DNA of 64,000 nucleotides from Saccharopolyspora kobensis (GTDB lineage: Bacteria; Actinomycetota; Actinomycetes; Mycobacteriales; Pseudonocardiaceae). A model generated the notes under the pieces. It searched no databases, was not told where the DNA came from, and saw nothing but the letters and a program-made list of their open reading frames with translations. Below are positions 25,255-33,850 of the stretch, one piece after another; the stretch's first letter is position 1, and the number at the start of each line of letters is the position of its first letter. The translations under genes and the position numbers were made by a program. The stretch covers positions 1-64,000 of the forward strand of contig NZ_FNVB01000010.1 of assembly GCF_900108315.1 (NCBI RefSeq), given 5' to 3'.

Positions 25255-25717
25255 CACCGGGTTCCGGGCAGCCGAGTGAATACGAACACAATTCGGTTAC
25301 CCCCGGATGGTTTTCGCGGCGCGGCTGGTTACAAATGTTCGCGATGGGCACCACCCGACGGCTGTATCTGACTTCGCGCCTGCACGTCGATCTTCGACGG
25401 CAGGCCAGCTCCGTCTGTCTGTGATCGAGCGCGGCACCGCCGCTTCCAGAGAGCCTGCCGGCGAATGCCGCCCGCGCCTTGACCAGCGGCGGCAGCCGCT
25501 TGCAGCCACCTATGCAGGGTGACCACCGGCGGGTTCTGAGAGTTCTCCTGGCGAGGACGGCCCCTCCGCCGTAGATCGTCCAGGGAAGCTCTCAGGTTCC
25601 GCCAGGCGACCACCCCGGCAACACGACCGACAACCGGCACTGAGATTCGCGCGCATCGTCGTGCGCCGCTCGAACCGCACTGCCTTCGAACTCACTCCGC
25701 GACTCCGGGAGATCCCT
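25255..25717. other. gene-free interval between maf and the symporter
   Basis: Small reading frames here have no recognisable product. It contains repeat copy C and the promoter region of the symporter gene; two GGTTAC words occur at 25295 and 25328 without clear meaning. Confidence 0.5.
25521..25610 (+). repeat. dispersed intergenic repeat, diverged copy C
   Basis: Shows GGGTTCTGAGAGTTCTCCTG followed by GCGAGGACGG (25531-25560), then CTCTCAGGTTCCGCCAGGCG (25590-25609). Order and spacing resemble copies A and B. The preceding CAGCGGCGGCAGCCGCT also occurs at 32568-32584. Confidence 0.5.
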
Positions 25718-27043
25718 GTGTCCACCACTGCTGGGCGATCGCGCCTGCGCTTCAACCCCAAGCTGTTCGCCGTGGCCGTCATCGCGTCGCTGGTGCTCGG
25801 CGCACTGCTCGGCTACGTCGCCAAGCAGACCGACGCCGAGTGGCTCGCCACCACGCTGAAGACCATCGGCTCGACCTTCACCAAGCTGCTCACCTTCACC
25901 GTGCTGCCGCTGATCTTCACCGCGATCGTGGTGGGCATCAACAGCCTCCGCGGCCTCGGCGGCGGCCGCGCCGCGGCGCGGCTGGGCGGCAAGACCGCGC
26001 TGTGGTTCGGCATCACCTCGCTGATCGCGGTGCTGATCGGTCTCGCCGTCGGCTCGCTGTTCCAGCCCGGCCGCGGCCTGATCATCGAACCCGACCCGGA
26101 GAAGCTGCAGTCCATCGGCGAGAAGACCCAGGGCTCCTGGCTCGACCTGATCACCGGCCTGGTGCCCAGCAACCTGATCAGCGCCTTCGCCGAGGGCGAG
26201 ACGCTGCAGGTGGTGTTCGTCGCGCTGATCATCGGTGCGGCCACCTACAGCCTGGGTGAGAAGGCGGCGCCGTTCGTCGACTTCAACAAGGCGGCCTTCG
26301 AGGTCATCCAGCGCGTGCTCGGCTGGATCATCCGGCTCGCCCCGCTGGGCACCCTCGGCCTGATCGGCAACGCCGTGGCCAGCTACGGCAACGAGTTCTT
26401 CGCGCCGCTGCTCAAGCTGATCGGCTCCACCTACGTGGCCTGCGCGCTGGTGCTGTTCGTGGTCTACCCGCTGCTGCTCGGGCTGGTGGCCAAGGTCAGC
26501 CCGATCCGGTTCTTCGCCAAGTCGTGGAACGTGCTGCAGTTCGCCTTCGTCTCCCGCTCCTCCGGCGCCAGCCTCCCGCTGACCCGCCAGACCACCGAGG
26601 ACCTGGGCGTGCCCGCGTCCTACGCGAACTTCGCGGTGCCGCTGGCCACCACCACCAAGATGGACGGCTGCGCCGCGATCTACCCGGCGGTGGGCTCGAT
26701 CTTCATCGCGAACCTCTTCGGCATCAGCCTCGGGCCGGTGCAGTACCTGACGATCATCGCGGTCGCGGTGTTCGGCTCCTTCGCCACGGCGGGTGTGACC
26801 GGCTGGTTCACCATGCTGACCCTGACCACCGCCGCGCTCGGCTTCCCGCCCGAGGTGGTGGCCACCGGCATCGCCATCGCCTACGCGGTGGACCCGATCC
26901 TGGACATGATGCGCACCGCCACCAACGTAGCGGGCCAGATCGTGGTGCCCACCGTGGTGGCCCGCAGCGAGGGCATCCTCGACGACGAGGTCCTGGCCAA
27001 GCCCAGCACCCCGCTCGTCGACCGCGAACTCGCCAACGCCTGA
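25718..27043 (+). CDS. dicarboxylate/amino acid:cation symporter (DAACS family)
   Basis: A 441-aa inner-membrane transporter with about eight transmembrane helices and two re-entrant loops. The serine-rich loop FVSRSSGASLPLT (HP1), the NMDGT-like TTKMDGCAAIYPAVGSIF (where MDGT is MDGC) and AYAVDPILDMMRTATNV (helix 8 DxxxT-N) identify a glutamate/C4-dicarboxylate symporter. It would import aspartate, glutamate or C4-dicarboxylates with Na+ or H+. GTG start with GGGAGA 6 nt upstream. Single gene with its own terminator. Confidence 0.93.
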   Translation: MSTTAGRSRLRFNPKLFAVAVIASLVLGALLGYVAKQTDAEWLATTLKTIGSTFTKLLTFTVLPLIFTAIVVGINSLRGLGGGRAAARLGGKTALWFGITSLIAVLIGLAVGSLFQPGRGLIIEPDPEKLQSIGEKTQGSWLDLITGLVPSNLISAFAEGETLQVVFVALIIGAATYSLGEKAAPFVDFNKAAFEVIQRVLGWIIRLAPLGTLGLIGNAVASYGNEFFAPLLKLIGSTYVACALVLFVVYPLLLGLVAKVSPIRFFAKSWNVLQFAFVSRSSGASLPLTRQTTEDLGVPASYANFAVPLATTTKMDGCAAIYPAVGSIFIANLFGISLGPVQYLTIIAVAVFGSFATAGVTGWFTMLTLTTAALGFPPEVVATGIAIAYAVDPILDMMRTATNVAGQIVVPTVVARSEGILDDEVLAKPSTPLVDRELANA

Positions 27044-27140
27044 CCCGGGGAGGTTCCAGGCTCGTCCTGCGTGGCGGGAAGCGGCCCCTGCGGGAGTTGC
27101 AGCACCTCACCTGGACCGCGGGCCTGATGCACGACCGGGC

Positions 27141-27177
27141 AGAGGGCGTCGTCGGCACGCAGCCGACGGCGCCCTCT
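27141..27177 (+). terminator. terminator of the symporter gene
   Basis: A 16-bp stem (27141-27156 with 27162-27177, one G-T pair) and 5-nt loop, about 100 nt after the stop codon. Confidence 0.75.
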
Positions 27178-27230
27178 GACGTTTGTCTGAACCCTTGGTT
27201 CACCTGGCTCGTCCGGGGGTCCGCCGACCG

Positions 27231-27236
27231 TAGGAT
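27231..27236 (+). promoter_or_regulatory. -10 hexamer TAGGAT of leaderless DUF1707 gene
   Basis: TAGGAT, 6 nt, then the GTG at 27243. Confidence 0.6.
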
Positions 27237-27242
27237 GGTGGA

Positions 27243-27620
27243 GTGGAGAAGGGACGGCGGGGCAGGGATCTCCGGATCGGCGATCCCGAGCGCGAACTCG
27301 CGATGCGGCTGCTCGGTGAGCACTTCGCCGTCGGGCGCCTCGACGTCGGCGAGTACGACGAGCGCTGCAGGCTGGTCGCCGCCGCCCGGTTCCGCTCCGA
27401 GCTGGAGGGCCTGTTCGACGACCTGCCCGCGCCCCGGCCCGAACGCGCGGCACCGGCCGCGCAGCGGCCTCCGGGCCGCACGCGCCCGGAGCCGGCGAAG
27501 GTCGCGCTCGCGGTCGGTGTCGCCGCGCTCGCGGTACTGCTGCTGATCGTCGCCCGGCAGGCCGCGCTGTTGCTGCTGATCCCCCTGATCGCCGTGCTCT
27601 GGTTCAGCTGGCGCCGGTGA
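27243..27620 (+). CDS. DUF1707 (SHOCT-like) membrane protein
   Basis: A 125-aa protein. The N-terminal DUF1707 domain reads LRIGDPERELAMRLLGEHFA then GRLDVGEYDERC, a pattern common in actinobacterial envelope proteins. A Pro/Arg linker and two adjacent hydrophobic segments (about 81-120) follow. DUF1707 resembles a short SHOCT helical module thought to aid assembly. Leaderless GTG start. Confidence 0.85.
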   Translation: MEKGRRGRDLRIGDPERELAMRLLGEHFAVGRLDVGEYDERCRLVAAARFRSELEGLFDDLPAPRPERAAPAAQRPPGRTRPEPAKVALAVGVAALAVLLLIVARQAALLLLIPLIAVLWFSWRR

Positions 27621-27635
27621 ACGCCCGCACTTCGT

Positions 27636-27641
27636 TACGGT
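27636..27641 (+). promoter_or_regulatory. -10 hexamer TACGGT of leaderless DUF3558 gene
   Basis: TACGGT, 6 nt, then the ATG at 27648. Confidence 0.6.
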
Positions 27642-27647
27642 GTTGAC

Positions 27648-28298
27648 ATGCACCGCTCGCGGATCACCGGGGCTCGGCGGTTGAGCGCGCTGCTCACCGT
27701 CAGCACGTTTGCCCTCACCGGATGCAGCCTGTGGCAGTCGCACCCGACCGCGGACACCGCCGCGCCGCCGCCGATGCCGCTGCCCACGACGAGCACTCCG
27801 CCGCCACCGCCGCCGCGGCCTTACGAGCTCGGCCTCGACGGTGTTTCCGCGTGCTCGCTGCTCAGCACCTCCCAGCGCAACCAGCTCGGCTTCGACCGCG
27901 ATCCGATGCCCGACTCCGAAGCGGGCTTCGGCAACGCCGCGACCTGCAGCTACCGCAACACCACGGCCAAGGTGGGCGCCCGGCTCGCGCTGATCACCAC
28001 CGAGGGCATGGGCGTGTGGACCGACGACACCGCGCAGGTGGAGGCCACCCACGTGATGGTCGGCGAGTTCCCGGCGCTGGTCATCAAGACCCCGGGGCTG
28101 AACCTGTCCTGCAACGTGGCGGTGGACGTGGCCGAGGGCCAGCACCTCGACGTGCTCTACCGCGACGACGGCGCGCAACCGCCGTCGCCGGTGGACCAGC
28201 TGTGCGCCGGGGCCCAGCGGGTCGCCGAGGACGCCGTGGCGACGCTGGCCGATCCGGGGACCTCCGAGACCCGGACGCAGACCTCGCAACCGGGTTGA
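27648..28298 (+). CDS. DUF3558 lipoprotein
   Basis: A 216-aa lipoprotein: signal sequence with lipobox LTGC (Cys 26), Pro/Thr-rich linker, then a DUF3558 domain with paired Cys (SACSLLSTSQRNQLGF and ATCSYRN, LSCNVAVDV and DQLC). DUF3558 proteins are surface lipoproteins of unknown role that often precede ESX-associated genes in Pseudonocardiaceae. Here the WXG-like, PPE-like and EspG genes follow after a 246-nt gap, so a shared envelope or secretion role is likely but not shown. Confidence 0.88.
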   Translation: MHRSRITGARRLSALLTVSTFALTGCSLWQSHPTADTAAPPPMPLPTTSTPPPPPPRPYELGLDGVSACSLLSTSQRNQLGFDRDPMPDSEAGFGNAATCSYRNTTAKVGARLALITTEGMGVWTDDTAQVEATHVMVGEFPALVIKTPGLNLSCNVAVDVAEGQHLDVLYRDDGAQPPSPVDQLCAGAQRVAEDAVATLADPGTSETRTQTSQPG

Positions 28299-28408
28299 TC
28301 ACGCAGAGCGACCGGAAAACCCGAGCAGGGAGTGATACTCACCGCTTATGGAGCACTCCCCAGCGTGACCTCTGGTGACTACAGTGTTCGCTGGACGTTT
28401 AGTAGCTT

Positions 28409-28459
28409 GAGCGCGCGGGTGCTCCGCGCTCGGTCAGGTGTCCCGCACAGCACCTGACC
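28409..28459 (+). promoter_or_regulatory. tandem hairpins before the ESX gene trio
   Basis: Two adjacent stems: 28409-28415 with 28425-28431 (7 bp) and 28432-28440 with 28451-28459 (9 bp). They lie between the DUF3558 gene and the WXG-like gene and could terminate the former or form a leader of the latter. Confidence 0.45.
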
Positions 28460-28544
28460 GCGAGGGCGGGCCCGCCGCAACCGCGCGTTCGAGCACGAGG
28501 GCCTGCACCCATGATCTGGGCCCTTACCTGTGGGAGGGGAAAAC

Positions 28545-28916
28545 GTGCCGCTAACTGCTCCGTGGGGCGACAGCTCGACCGAAGCCCTGCCGGGTGTGTC
28601 CGGTGGCTCGATGCAGGTCGAGCCCGCCGCCATTCCGAGGCTGGTCAACGCGCTGCAGGAATCGCTGGACGCGGTCGGCCTGCAGATCGAGCACGCCATC
28701 ACCGAACTCCGCATCCGGCCGTGGGCCGGCGACCCGATCAGCGCCGATGCCGCCGAGGAGTTCAACCGGCGCTCCCTCGGCGGTGGCGAGGACGCGCTGA
28801 CCGCCCTGTGCGGTTACCGCGACCAGCTGCAGGCCGCCGCCGAGTCGCTGGAGCGCGCCAACCGCCAGTACTCGCGCATCGACGGCGAGAGCGCCATGGG
28901 CATCGGGGGCTGCTGA
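28545..28916 (+). CDS. ESX/WXG100-like protein
   Basis: A 123-aa helical protein. Two long helices (about 25-60 and 80-112) are joined by a turn with IRPWAGDPIS, giving the W-x-G signature. It would be a type VII secretion substrate or partner of the PPE-like protein encoded 6 nt downstream. GTG at 28545 is chosen because GGAGGGG sits 5 nt before it; the GTG 15 nt upstream overlaps that site. Confidence 0.78.
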   Translation: MPLTAPWGDSSTEALPGVSGGSMQVEPAAIPRLVNALQESLDAVGLQIEHAITELRIRPWAGDPISADAAEEFNRRSLGGGEDALTALCGYRDQLQAAAESLERANRQYSRIDGESAMGIGGC

Positions 28917-28922
28917 CCGGCC

Positions 28923-29774
28923 ATGAGCGAACACCGATGGCAGGGATACCGCCACCCCGAGCTGTACGCCCAGATCAACGAGGGCCCGGGCCCGGACGGT
29001 TCCACCGACAGCGTCCGGCGCTGGAGCGAGCTGACCCGCGCGTTGGGCGACATCGACGCCGGGCTGGCCTCCGCGGTGACCTCGGCGATGGGCGGCTGGA
29101 GCGGAATCGCCGCGGACAGCGCCCACGACGGGCTGCGGCCGCTGGGCAACTGGGCCGCGCTGGCCCAGGAGGCCACCACCGTGATGCGGGAGCGGGCCGA
29201 GCAGCAGGCGGAGTTCATCAGCAAGGCGCGCCGCGACATGCCGCCTCCGGTGCAGGTCACCGCCGAGGAACCGGGCGCGGCGCAGACCCTGCTGACGCAC
29301 CTCTTCGGCGGGCAGACCGACTACGAGGTGCAGGAGGCGAAGCAGCACGCGGCCGAGCAGCGCGCGTTCGACGTGATGCGCACCTACGAGGCGTCCACGC
29401 AGGCGAACACGACGTCGCTGGCCTCGTTCGCGCCGCCGCCGCAGGTCGTGGTGGACGCGCCGGTCAGGGGCGGTTCGAGCGTTTCCGGTGGCCAGCCGAA
29501 CGTGACCATCAGCTGGGGCCCCACCAGCGTGCCCGCACCGCGCGGCTCCGGTTCGGCGACCGCGGCGCAGCGCACCGCGCAGCAGCCGACCCGGCCCGGC
29601 GGAACTCCGGTGCGCGGCGGTGAAGTCAGCTCCGGCGGCGGCCGGGCGGCCAAGCGGGAGCGCGACGAGCCCGTGGACCGGAAGGTCACCGAGAAGACCG
29701 GCAACCGCGGTGGCTTCTTCGACCTGGTGGAATCGCCGTCGCGACCGGTGATCGGCGGCGAGCCCGGGCAATGA
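28923..29774 (+). CDS. PPE-like ESX substrate protein
   Basis: A 283-aa protein. The N-terminal 160 residues are helical with a WxG turn (MGGWSGIAADSA) as in PPE/WXG proteins, followed by a flexible Pro/Gly/Arg-rich C-terminal half (about 165-283) with a final charged stretch. Probably pairs with the preceding WXG-like protein for type VII export; EspG, encoded next with an ATGA overlap, is the known cytosolic chaperone of PE/PPE pairs. Confidence 0.78.
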   Translation: MSEHRWQGYRHPELYAQINEGPGPDGSTDSVRRWSELTRALGDIDAGLASAVTSAMGGWSGIAADSAHDGLRPLGNWAALAQEATTVMRERAEQQAEFISKARRDMPPPVQVTAEEPGAAQTLLTHLFGGQTDYEVQEAKQHAAEQRAFDVMRTYEASTQANTTSLASFAPPPQVVVDAPVRGGSSVSGGQPNVTISWGPTSVPAPRGSGSATAAQRTAQQPTRPGGTPVRGGEVSSGGGRAAKRERDEPVDRKVTEKTGNRGGFFDLVESPSRPVIGGEPGQ

Positions 29775-30562
29775 CGTTCCCCGCCACCGCCCAGCGGATC
29801 GGCCTGTCGGCGCTGGAACTCGACGTGCTCGTCGAGCACCTCCGACTCGAGACGATGCCGCTGGTGCTCAAGGTCCCCTCCCCCGGGCGCACCCATGCCG
29901 AGCGCGCGCAGCTGGTCGAGTCGGCGTGGTGTTCGCTGGGCGCGCGCGGGCTCGGACGGCCGACCGCGGTCGACCCCGAGCTGGAGCGGGTGCTCCGGCT
30001 GCTGGCCCATCCCGACCGGGAGGTCGACGGACGGCTCTGGCTGGAGCGCAGCGTCCGGGTGCTCGCCGCGGCGGTCGGCGAAGAAGCGGTGCTGGTCGTC
30101 AAGGACGGCGACGAGCTGAGCCTGCGTTCGGCCTCGGCGAGCGGATTGCCGCGCGAAGCGCTCTCGGTGCTGCCGCAGTTGCCGCCCGGCCCCGGCCGTT
30201 CGGTCTCGCTGCTCAGCAGCGACCTGGACGCCGCGGCGGAAGAGGCGGGCAACAACGTCGAGCAGCTGGTCGGCGCCCTGCAACGCCGGGGAGTCCGCGC
30301 GGACGACGCGGAAACGCTGACCGACATGGTCGCCGGTGTGGCCGCCCGCGGGCAGTTCGGCGCCGCCGCCCGCGACCGGTTCGGCCGCCGCGTCCGGGCC
30401 GACCGGGTGGTCGGGTTCTTCGACACGGCGCACGGCCGCTACGCCCAGCTGCGCCGGGAATCACCGTCCGGCGACGTGTGGAGCACGATCGCCCCGGCCG
30501 ACGCCCGCCGCCTGAACGGCCACCTCGAAGAACTCCTCACCGAGATCAGCACCGACACCTGA
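29771..30562 (+). CDS. espG: EspG-family ESX secretion-associated protein
   Basis: A 263-aa cytoplasmic protein of the EspG fold: opening LSALELDVLVEHLRLE, a middle section LWLERSVRVLAAAVGEEAVLVVKDG, and an end with RADRVVGFFDTAHGRYAQLRR. EspG chaperones bind the tip of PPE proteins and guide them to the ESX apparatus. It overlaps the PPE-like gene by four bases. No ESX core genes (eccB-E, mycP) lie in this window, so this is a satellite set. Confidence 0.88.
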   Translation: MTFPATAQRIGLSALELDVLVEHLRLETMPLVLKVPSPGRTHAERAQLVESAWCSLGARGLGRPTAVDPELERVLRLLAHPDREVDGRLWLERSVRVLAAAVGEEAVLVVKDGDELSLRSASASGLPREALSVLPQLPPGPGRSVSLLSSDLDAAAEEAGNNVEQLVGALQRRGVRADDAETLTDMVAGVAARGQFGAAARDRFGRRVRADRVVGFFDTAHGRYAQLRRESPSGDVWSTIAPADARRLNGHLEELLTEISTDT

Positions 30563-30600
30563 TCCCACCCTCGCCCCCGGGCTCTCCGCACGGGCACCAC

Positions 30601-30731
30601 GCGATTTCAATGGAAATCAGACGCCTGATTTCCATTGAAATCGCCGGAGGAGTCGGCGTGTCGGGCAACGACACGCCGAAGATCCGCAACTTCAATTGAA
30701 ATCGGATGTTCGATTTCAATTGAAGTTGCGG
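30601..30731. repeat. composite palindromic repeat element 4
   Basis: Two perfect inverted repeats: 30601-30620 with 30625-30644 (20 bp, 4-nt loop) and 30684-30704 with 30711-30731 (21 bp). Between them is a 9-bp hairpin GGCGTGTCG/CGACACGCC (30655-30677) preceded by GAGTC. The same order (unit, GAGTCGGCGTGTCG hairpin, unit) occurs in element 1. It lies between the convergent ends of espG and glpD. Confidence 0.88.
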
Positions 30732-30783
30732 AGGTTCCGCCGTCGGCGCACCCGGGGTGGTGCACCGACGGCGGGAGGTGGGG

Positions 30784-32520
30784 TCAGACCAGGGGTTCTT
30801 CCAGGCGGGTCCGGGCCTCCGGCGCCGCCGAGCGCTTGGCGTCCGCCGCCTGGTCGTCGGGCTGGGTCTGGGAGTCGCGCTCCGCTTCCACTCGCTGCGT
30901 GTAGACCTCGACCTCGCGCTCGATCTGCGCTTCGTCCCAACCGAGGACACCGGCCATCAGCCGCGCCACCGGTTCCGCGCAGTCCACGCCGCGGTGCGGG
31001 TACTCGATCGAGATGCGGGTGCGGCGGGTGAGCACGTCCTCCAGGTGCAGGGCGCCCTCGTGGCTGCACGCGTAAACCGCCTCGGCCTGCAGGTAGTTCG
31101 GCGCGGCCGGGATCGGCTTGAGCAGTTCCGGCCGGTCCGCGGCGAGGGCGAGCACGTCGTGGATCTCCGAGCCGTAGCGGTCCAGCAGGTGCCGGATCCG
31201 GTACGGGTGCAGACCGTGCGCGGTGGCGATCTGGTCGGCCTGGTTGATCAGCGCGTGGTAGCCGTCGGCGCCGACCAGCGGAACCTGGTCGGTGCACGAG
31301 GAGGCCACCCGGCCGTTGATGTCCGGGGCGACGGCGTCCACCGCGTCGGCGGCCATCACCCGGTACGTCGTGTACTTGCCGCCGGCGATCGCCACCAGAC
31401 CCGGGGCGACCCGCGCCACCGCGTGCTCGCGGGACAGCTTCGAGGTCTCCTCGCTCTCACCGGCCAGCAGCGGGCGCAGCCCGGCGTAGACGCCCTCGAT
31501 GTCCTCGTGCTTCAGCGGGGTGGCCAGCACCGTGTTGACGTGCTTGAGGATGTAGTCGATGTCCGACTTGGTCGCGGCCGGGTGCGCCAGGTCGAGGTTC
31601 CAGTCGGTGTCGGTGGTGCCGACGATCCAGTGGCTGCCCCACGGGATGACGAACAGCACCGACTTCTCGGTGCGCAGGATCATCCCGGTCTCGGCGACGA
31701 TCCGGTCGCGCGGCACCACGATGTGCACGCCCTTGCTGGCGCGCACCCGGAACCGGCCGCGTCCACCGGAGAGCTTCTGCAGCTCGTCGGTCCACACCCC
31801 GGTCGCGTTGATCACGGCCTGCGCGCGGACCTCGGTCTCGGCGCCGGTCTCCACGTCGCGCACCCGGACCCCGGCGATCCGGTCGGCTTCCCGGAGGAAC
31901 CCGGTGACCTGCGTCGAGTTCATCACCACCGCGCCGTAGCGGGCGGCGGTGCGGGCGACGGTCATGGTGTGGCGGGCGTCGTCGGCCTGCGCGTCGTAGT
32001 AGCGGATGCCGCCGATCAGCGCGTTGCGCTTCAGCGCGGGCACCATCCGCAGCGCACCGGCGCGGGAGAGGTGCTTCTGGCCCGGCACGGAGCGGGCGCC
32101 GCCCATCGTGTCGTAGAGGAACAGCCCGGCCGCGGTGTACGGGCGCTCCACCACCCGCCGGGTCAGCGGGTACAGGAACGGCACCGGCTTCACCAGGTGC
32201 GGCGCGATCCGGGTGAGCATCAGCTCGCGCTCCCGCAGCGCCTCGCGGACCAGCGAGAACTCCAGCTGCTCCAGGTAGCGCAGACCGCCGTGGAACAGCT
32301 TGCTGGACCGGCTGGAGGTTCCCGAAGCGAGGTCGCGGGCCTCGACCAGCGCCACCTTCAGACCGCGGGTCGCCGCGTCCAGCGCAGCGCCGGCGCCGGT
32401 GACGCCGCCACCGATCACCACCACGTCGAACTCCTCGGCGCCCAGCCGCCGCCAGTCCTCGGCCCGCTCGGCCGGGCCCAACGTGCCCTTCAGCCGGTTC
32501 TCGGTCTTGTCTTCGGACAC
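30784..32520 (-). CDS. glpD: glycerol-3-phosphate dehydrogenase GlpD
   Basis: A 578-aa FAD-dependent, membrane-associated dehydrogenase that oxidises glycerol 3-phosphate to dihydroxyacetone phosphate and passes electrons to quinone. The FAD site VVVIGGGVTGAGAALDAATR is near residues 33-52, and SSRSSKLFHGGLRYLEQ is the family signature. GTG at 32520 is preferred to upstream ATGs because GAGGAGG lies 5 nt before it. With glpF-glpK and the DeoR regulator it completes a glycerol catabolic regulon. Confidence 0.95.
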   Translation of the reverse strand: MSEDKTENRLKGTLGPAERAEDWRRLGAEEFDVVVIGGGVTGAGAALDAATRGLKVALVEARDLASGTSSRSSKLFHGGLRYLEQLEFSLVREALRERELMLTRIAPHLVKPVPFLYPLTRRVVERPYTAAGLFLYDTMGGARSVPGQKHLSRAGALRMVPALKRNALIGGIRYYDAQADDARHTMTVARTAARYGAVVMNSTQVTGFLREADRIAGVRVRDVETGAETEVRAQAVINATGVWTDELQKLSGGRGRFRVRASKGVHIVVPRDRIVAETGMILRTEKSVLFVIPWGSHWIVGTTDTDWNLDLAHPAATKSDIDYILKHVNTVLATPLKHEDIEGVYAGLRPLLAGESEETSKLSREHAVARVAPGLVAIAGGKYTTYRVMAADAVDAVAPDINGRVASSCTDQVPLVGADGYHALINQADQIATAHGLHPYRIRHLLDRYGSEIHDVLALAADRPELLKPIPAAPNYLQAEAVYACSHEGALHLEDVLTRRTRISIEYPHRGVDCAEPVARLMAGVLGWDEAQIEREVEVYTQRVEAERDSQTQPDDQAADAKRSAAPEARTRLEEPLV

Positions 32521-32567
32521 CGCGTCCTCCTCGCTCGAATCGCGTCCCACCATCAGTTCTTCCAACA

Positions 32568-32660
32568 GCGGCGGCAGCCGCTAGCGGGGTGGGACTCGGC
32601 TTTCCCCGCTGCGCGCGCTCGGCCTTCGCGCGAGGACGTCTCCGGGCCGCCGAAAGCGGT
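32568..32660 (+). repeat. weak copy D of dispersed repeat
   Basis: Shares CAGCGGCGGCAGCCGCT with 25480-25500 and ends in CTTCGCGCGAGGACG, like the GCGAGGACG core of copies A-C. The first bases overlap the 5' side of glpD. The match is partial and may be chance in GC-rich DNA. Confidence 0.35.
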
Positions 32661-32717
32661 CGCGCAGGCCGCCCCGCACCACCGCCGACGCGGGAACCGG
32701 ACCTCGACGAATGGTCA

Positions 32718-33545
32718 TCATGCCCGACCAGCACGCTGCGTGCCCGCCGCGACACCGCGCGTTCTCCCCGCCTGCTCGACCAGCGCACCGCGGTCGCGCA
32801 GCACCTCGATGTCCGCGCTGTCGGTCTTCGAATCGACGATGACGATGTCGAAGTCCTCCACCGGCACCACCGCGTGCAGCGCCCGCCTGCGGAACTTGGT
32901 GTGGTCGACGTAGAGCACGCGGCGCTGCGCGGAGGCGAGCATGGCCTTCTTTATCTGCACCATCTCCTGCTGCGGGTAGCAGCAGATCCCGTCGGTGACC
33001 GCGGAGACCGACATGATCGCCAGGTCCACCCGCAGGTTGCGCAGCGCGTCCAGCGCCATGCCGCCGACGAAGGCGTCCGCCCACGGGAGGTAGTCGCCGC
33101 CCACGCAGATCAGGCTGATCCCCGGCGCGTTGCGCAGCTCGTCGAACACCCCGCGGTGGTTGGTGACCACGGTCAGCGGGGCCCGCTCCGGCAGCAGCCG
33201 GGCCAGGTAGACGCCGGTCGTCGAGTCGTCCAGCACCAGCGCTTGGCCGGGTTCGACCAGTTCGGCGGCGGCGCGGGCGAGCTCTTCCTTCTCGGCCTTG
33301 TTCTGCGGCAGGCGGAACTCCGACGCCGCCTCGTACAGCAGCGACGACGCCGCGGAGACGTTGCCCCGGTTGCGGTGCACCAGCCCCTGCGACTCGAGGT
33401 CGGCGAGATCGCGGTAGACGGTCATCGCGCTGGCGCCGATGGTCGTGACGAGGTCGTCGATGCGCAGCGTGCCCTCGGCCATCACCAGCTCGGTGATCTT
33501 GCGCCGGCGGTCCTGCTGCTTCTCGGACGGACGCCGAGCGGACAT
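32718..33545 (-). CDS. DeoR-family transcriptional repressor of the glycerol genes
   Basis: A 275-aa regulator with an N-terminal DeoR helix-turn-helix (RRRKITELVMAEGTLRIDDL to SAMTVYRDLADLESQG) and a C-terminal sugar-phosphate-binding fold (VLDDSTTGVYLARLL, CVGGDYLPWADAFVGG, YVDHTKFRRRALH). Ligands are usually phosphorylated sugars, here perhaps glycerol 3-phosphate. Two adjacent ATG codons start the frame; the second has the better GAGGGGG spacing. Position between glpD and the divergent glpFK makes it the likely repressor of both (inference). Confidence 0.9.
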   Translation of the reverse strand: MSARRPSEKQQDRRRKITELVMAEGTLRIDDLVTTIGASAMTVYRDLADLESQGLVHRNRGNVSAASSLLYEAASEFRLPQNKAEKEELARAAAELVEPGQALVLDDSTTGVYLARLLPERAPLTVVTNHRGVFDELRNAPGISLICVGGDYLPWADAFVGGMALDALRNLRVDLAIMSVSAVTDGICCYPQQEMVQIKKAMLASAQRRVLYVDHTKFRRRALHAVVPVEDFDIVIVDSKTDSADIEVLRDRGALVEQAGRTRGVAAGTQRAGRA

Positions 33546-33850
33546 CATCGTCCCCCTCACTCCCGAACCAGCCAACTCGATAAAAACACCATCGGAGGCG
33601 TCTTGCAGCGTTGTTTTCCCCAAGTCTAATGTTACCGCACAGTATGGAGCGACGTCGGGTCGTGCTGCCCGCGGGAGCGGCCCCGCACCGCCGAACCGGT
33701 GCGCTGGGCGGTACGGAGCAACCCCGTACCCACGACTGGCGGCATGCATGGACACGTGTTGACATGCGGCAGTACCGTCCCGACTCACTCCATGTCGGAC
33801 AGTCAAGTCCCGCCTGTGCCAACGGCGGCATGAAGAGGGGAACGGCAAGA
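33546..33850. promoter_or_regulatory. divergent promoter region, DeoR / glpFK
   Basis: No gene in these 305 bases. An AT-rich patch (33578-33640) holds AAAAACAC at 33581 and GTTGTTTT at 33611, an imperfect inverted pair that could be an operator. A consensus -35 TTGACA lies at 33759-33764 on the plus strand; the matching -10 is not clear. Confidence 0.5.

Noticed and set aside
28300-28545. tRNA gene in the hairpin-rich gap
   Set aside because: Two hairpins but no acceptor stem, T-loop GTTCGAATC pattern or anticodon arm in order.
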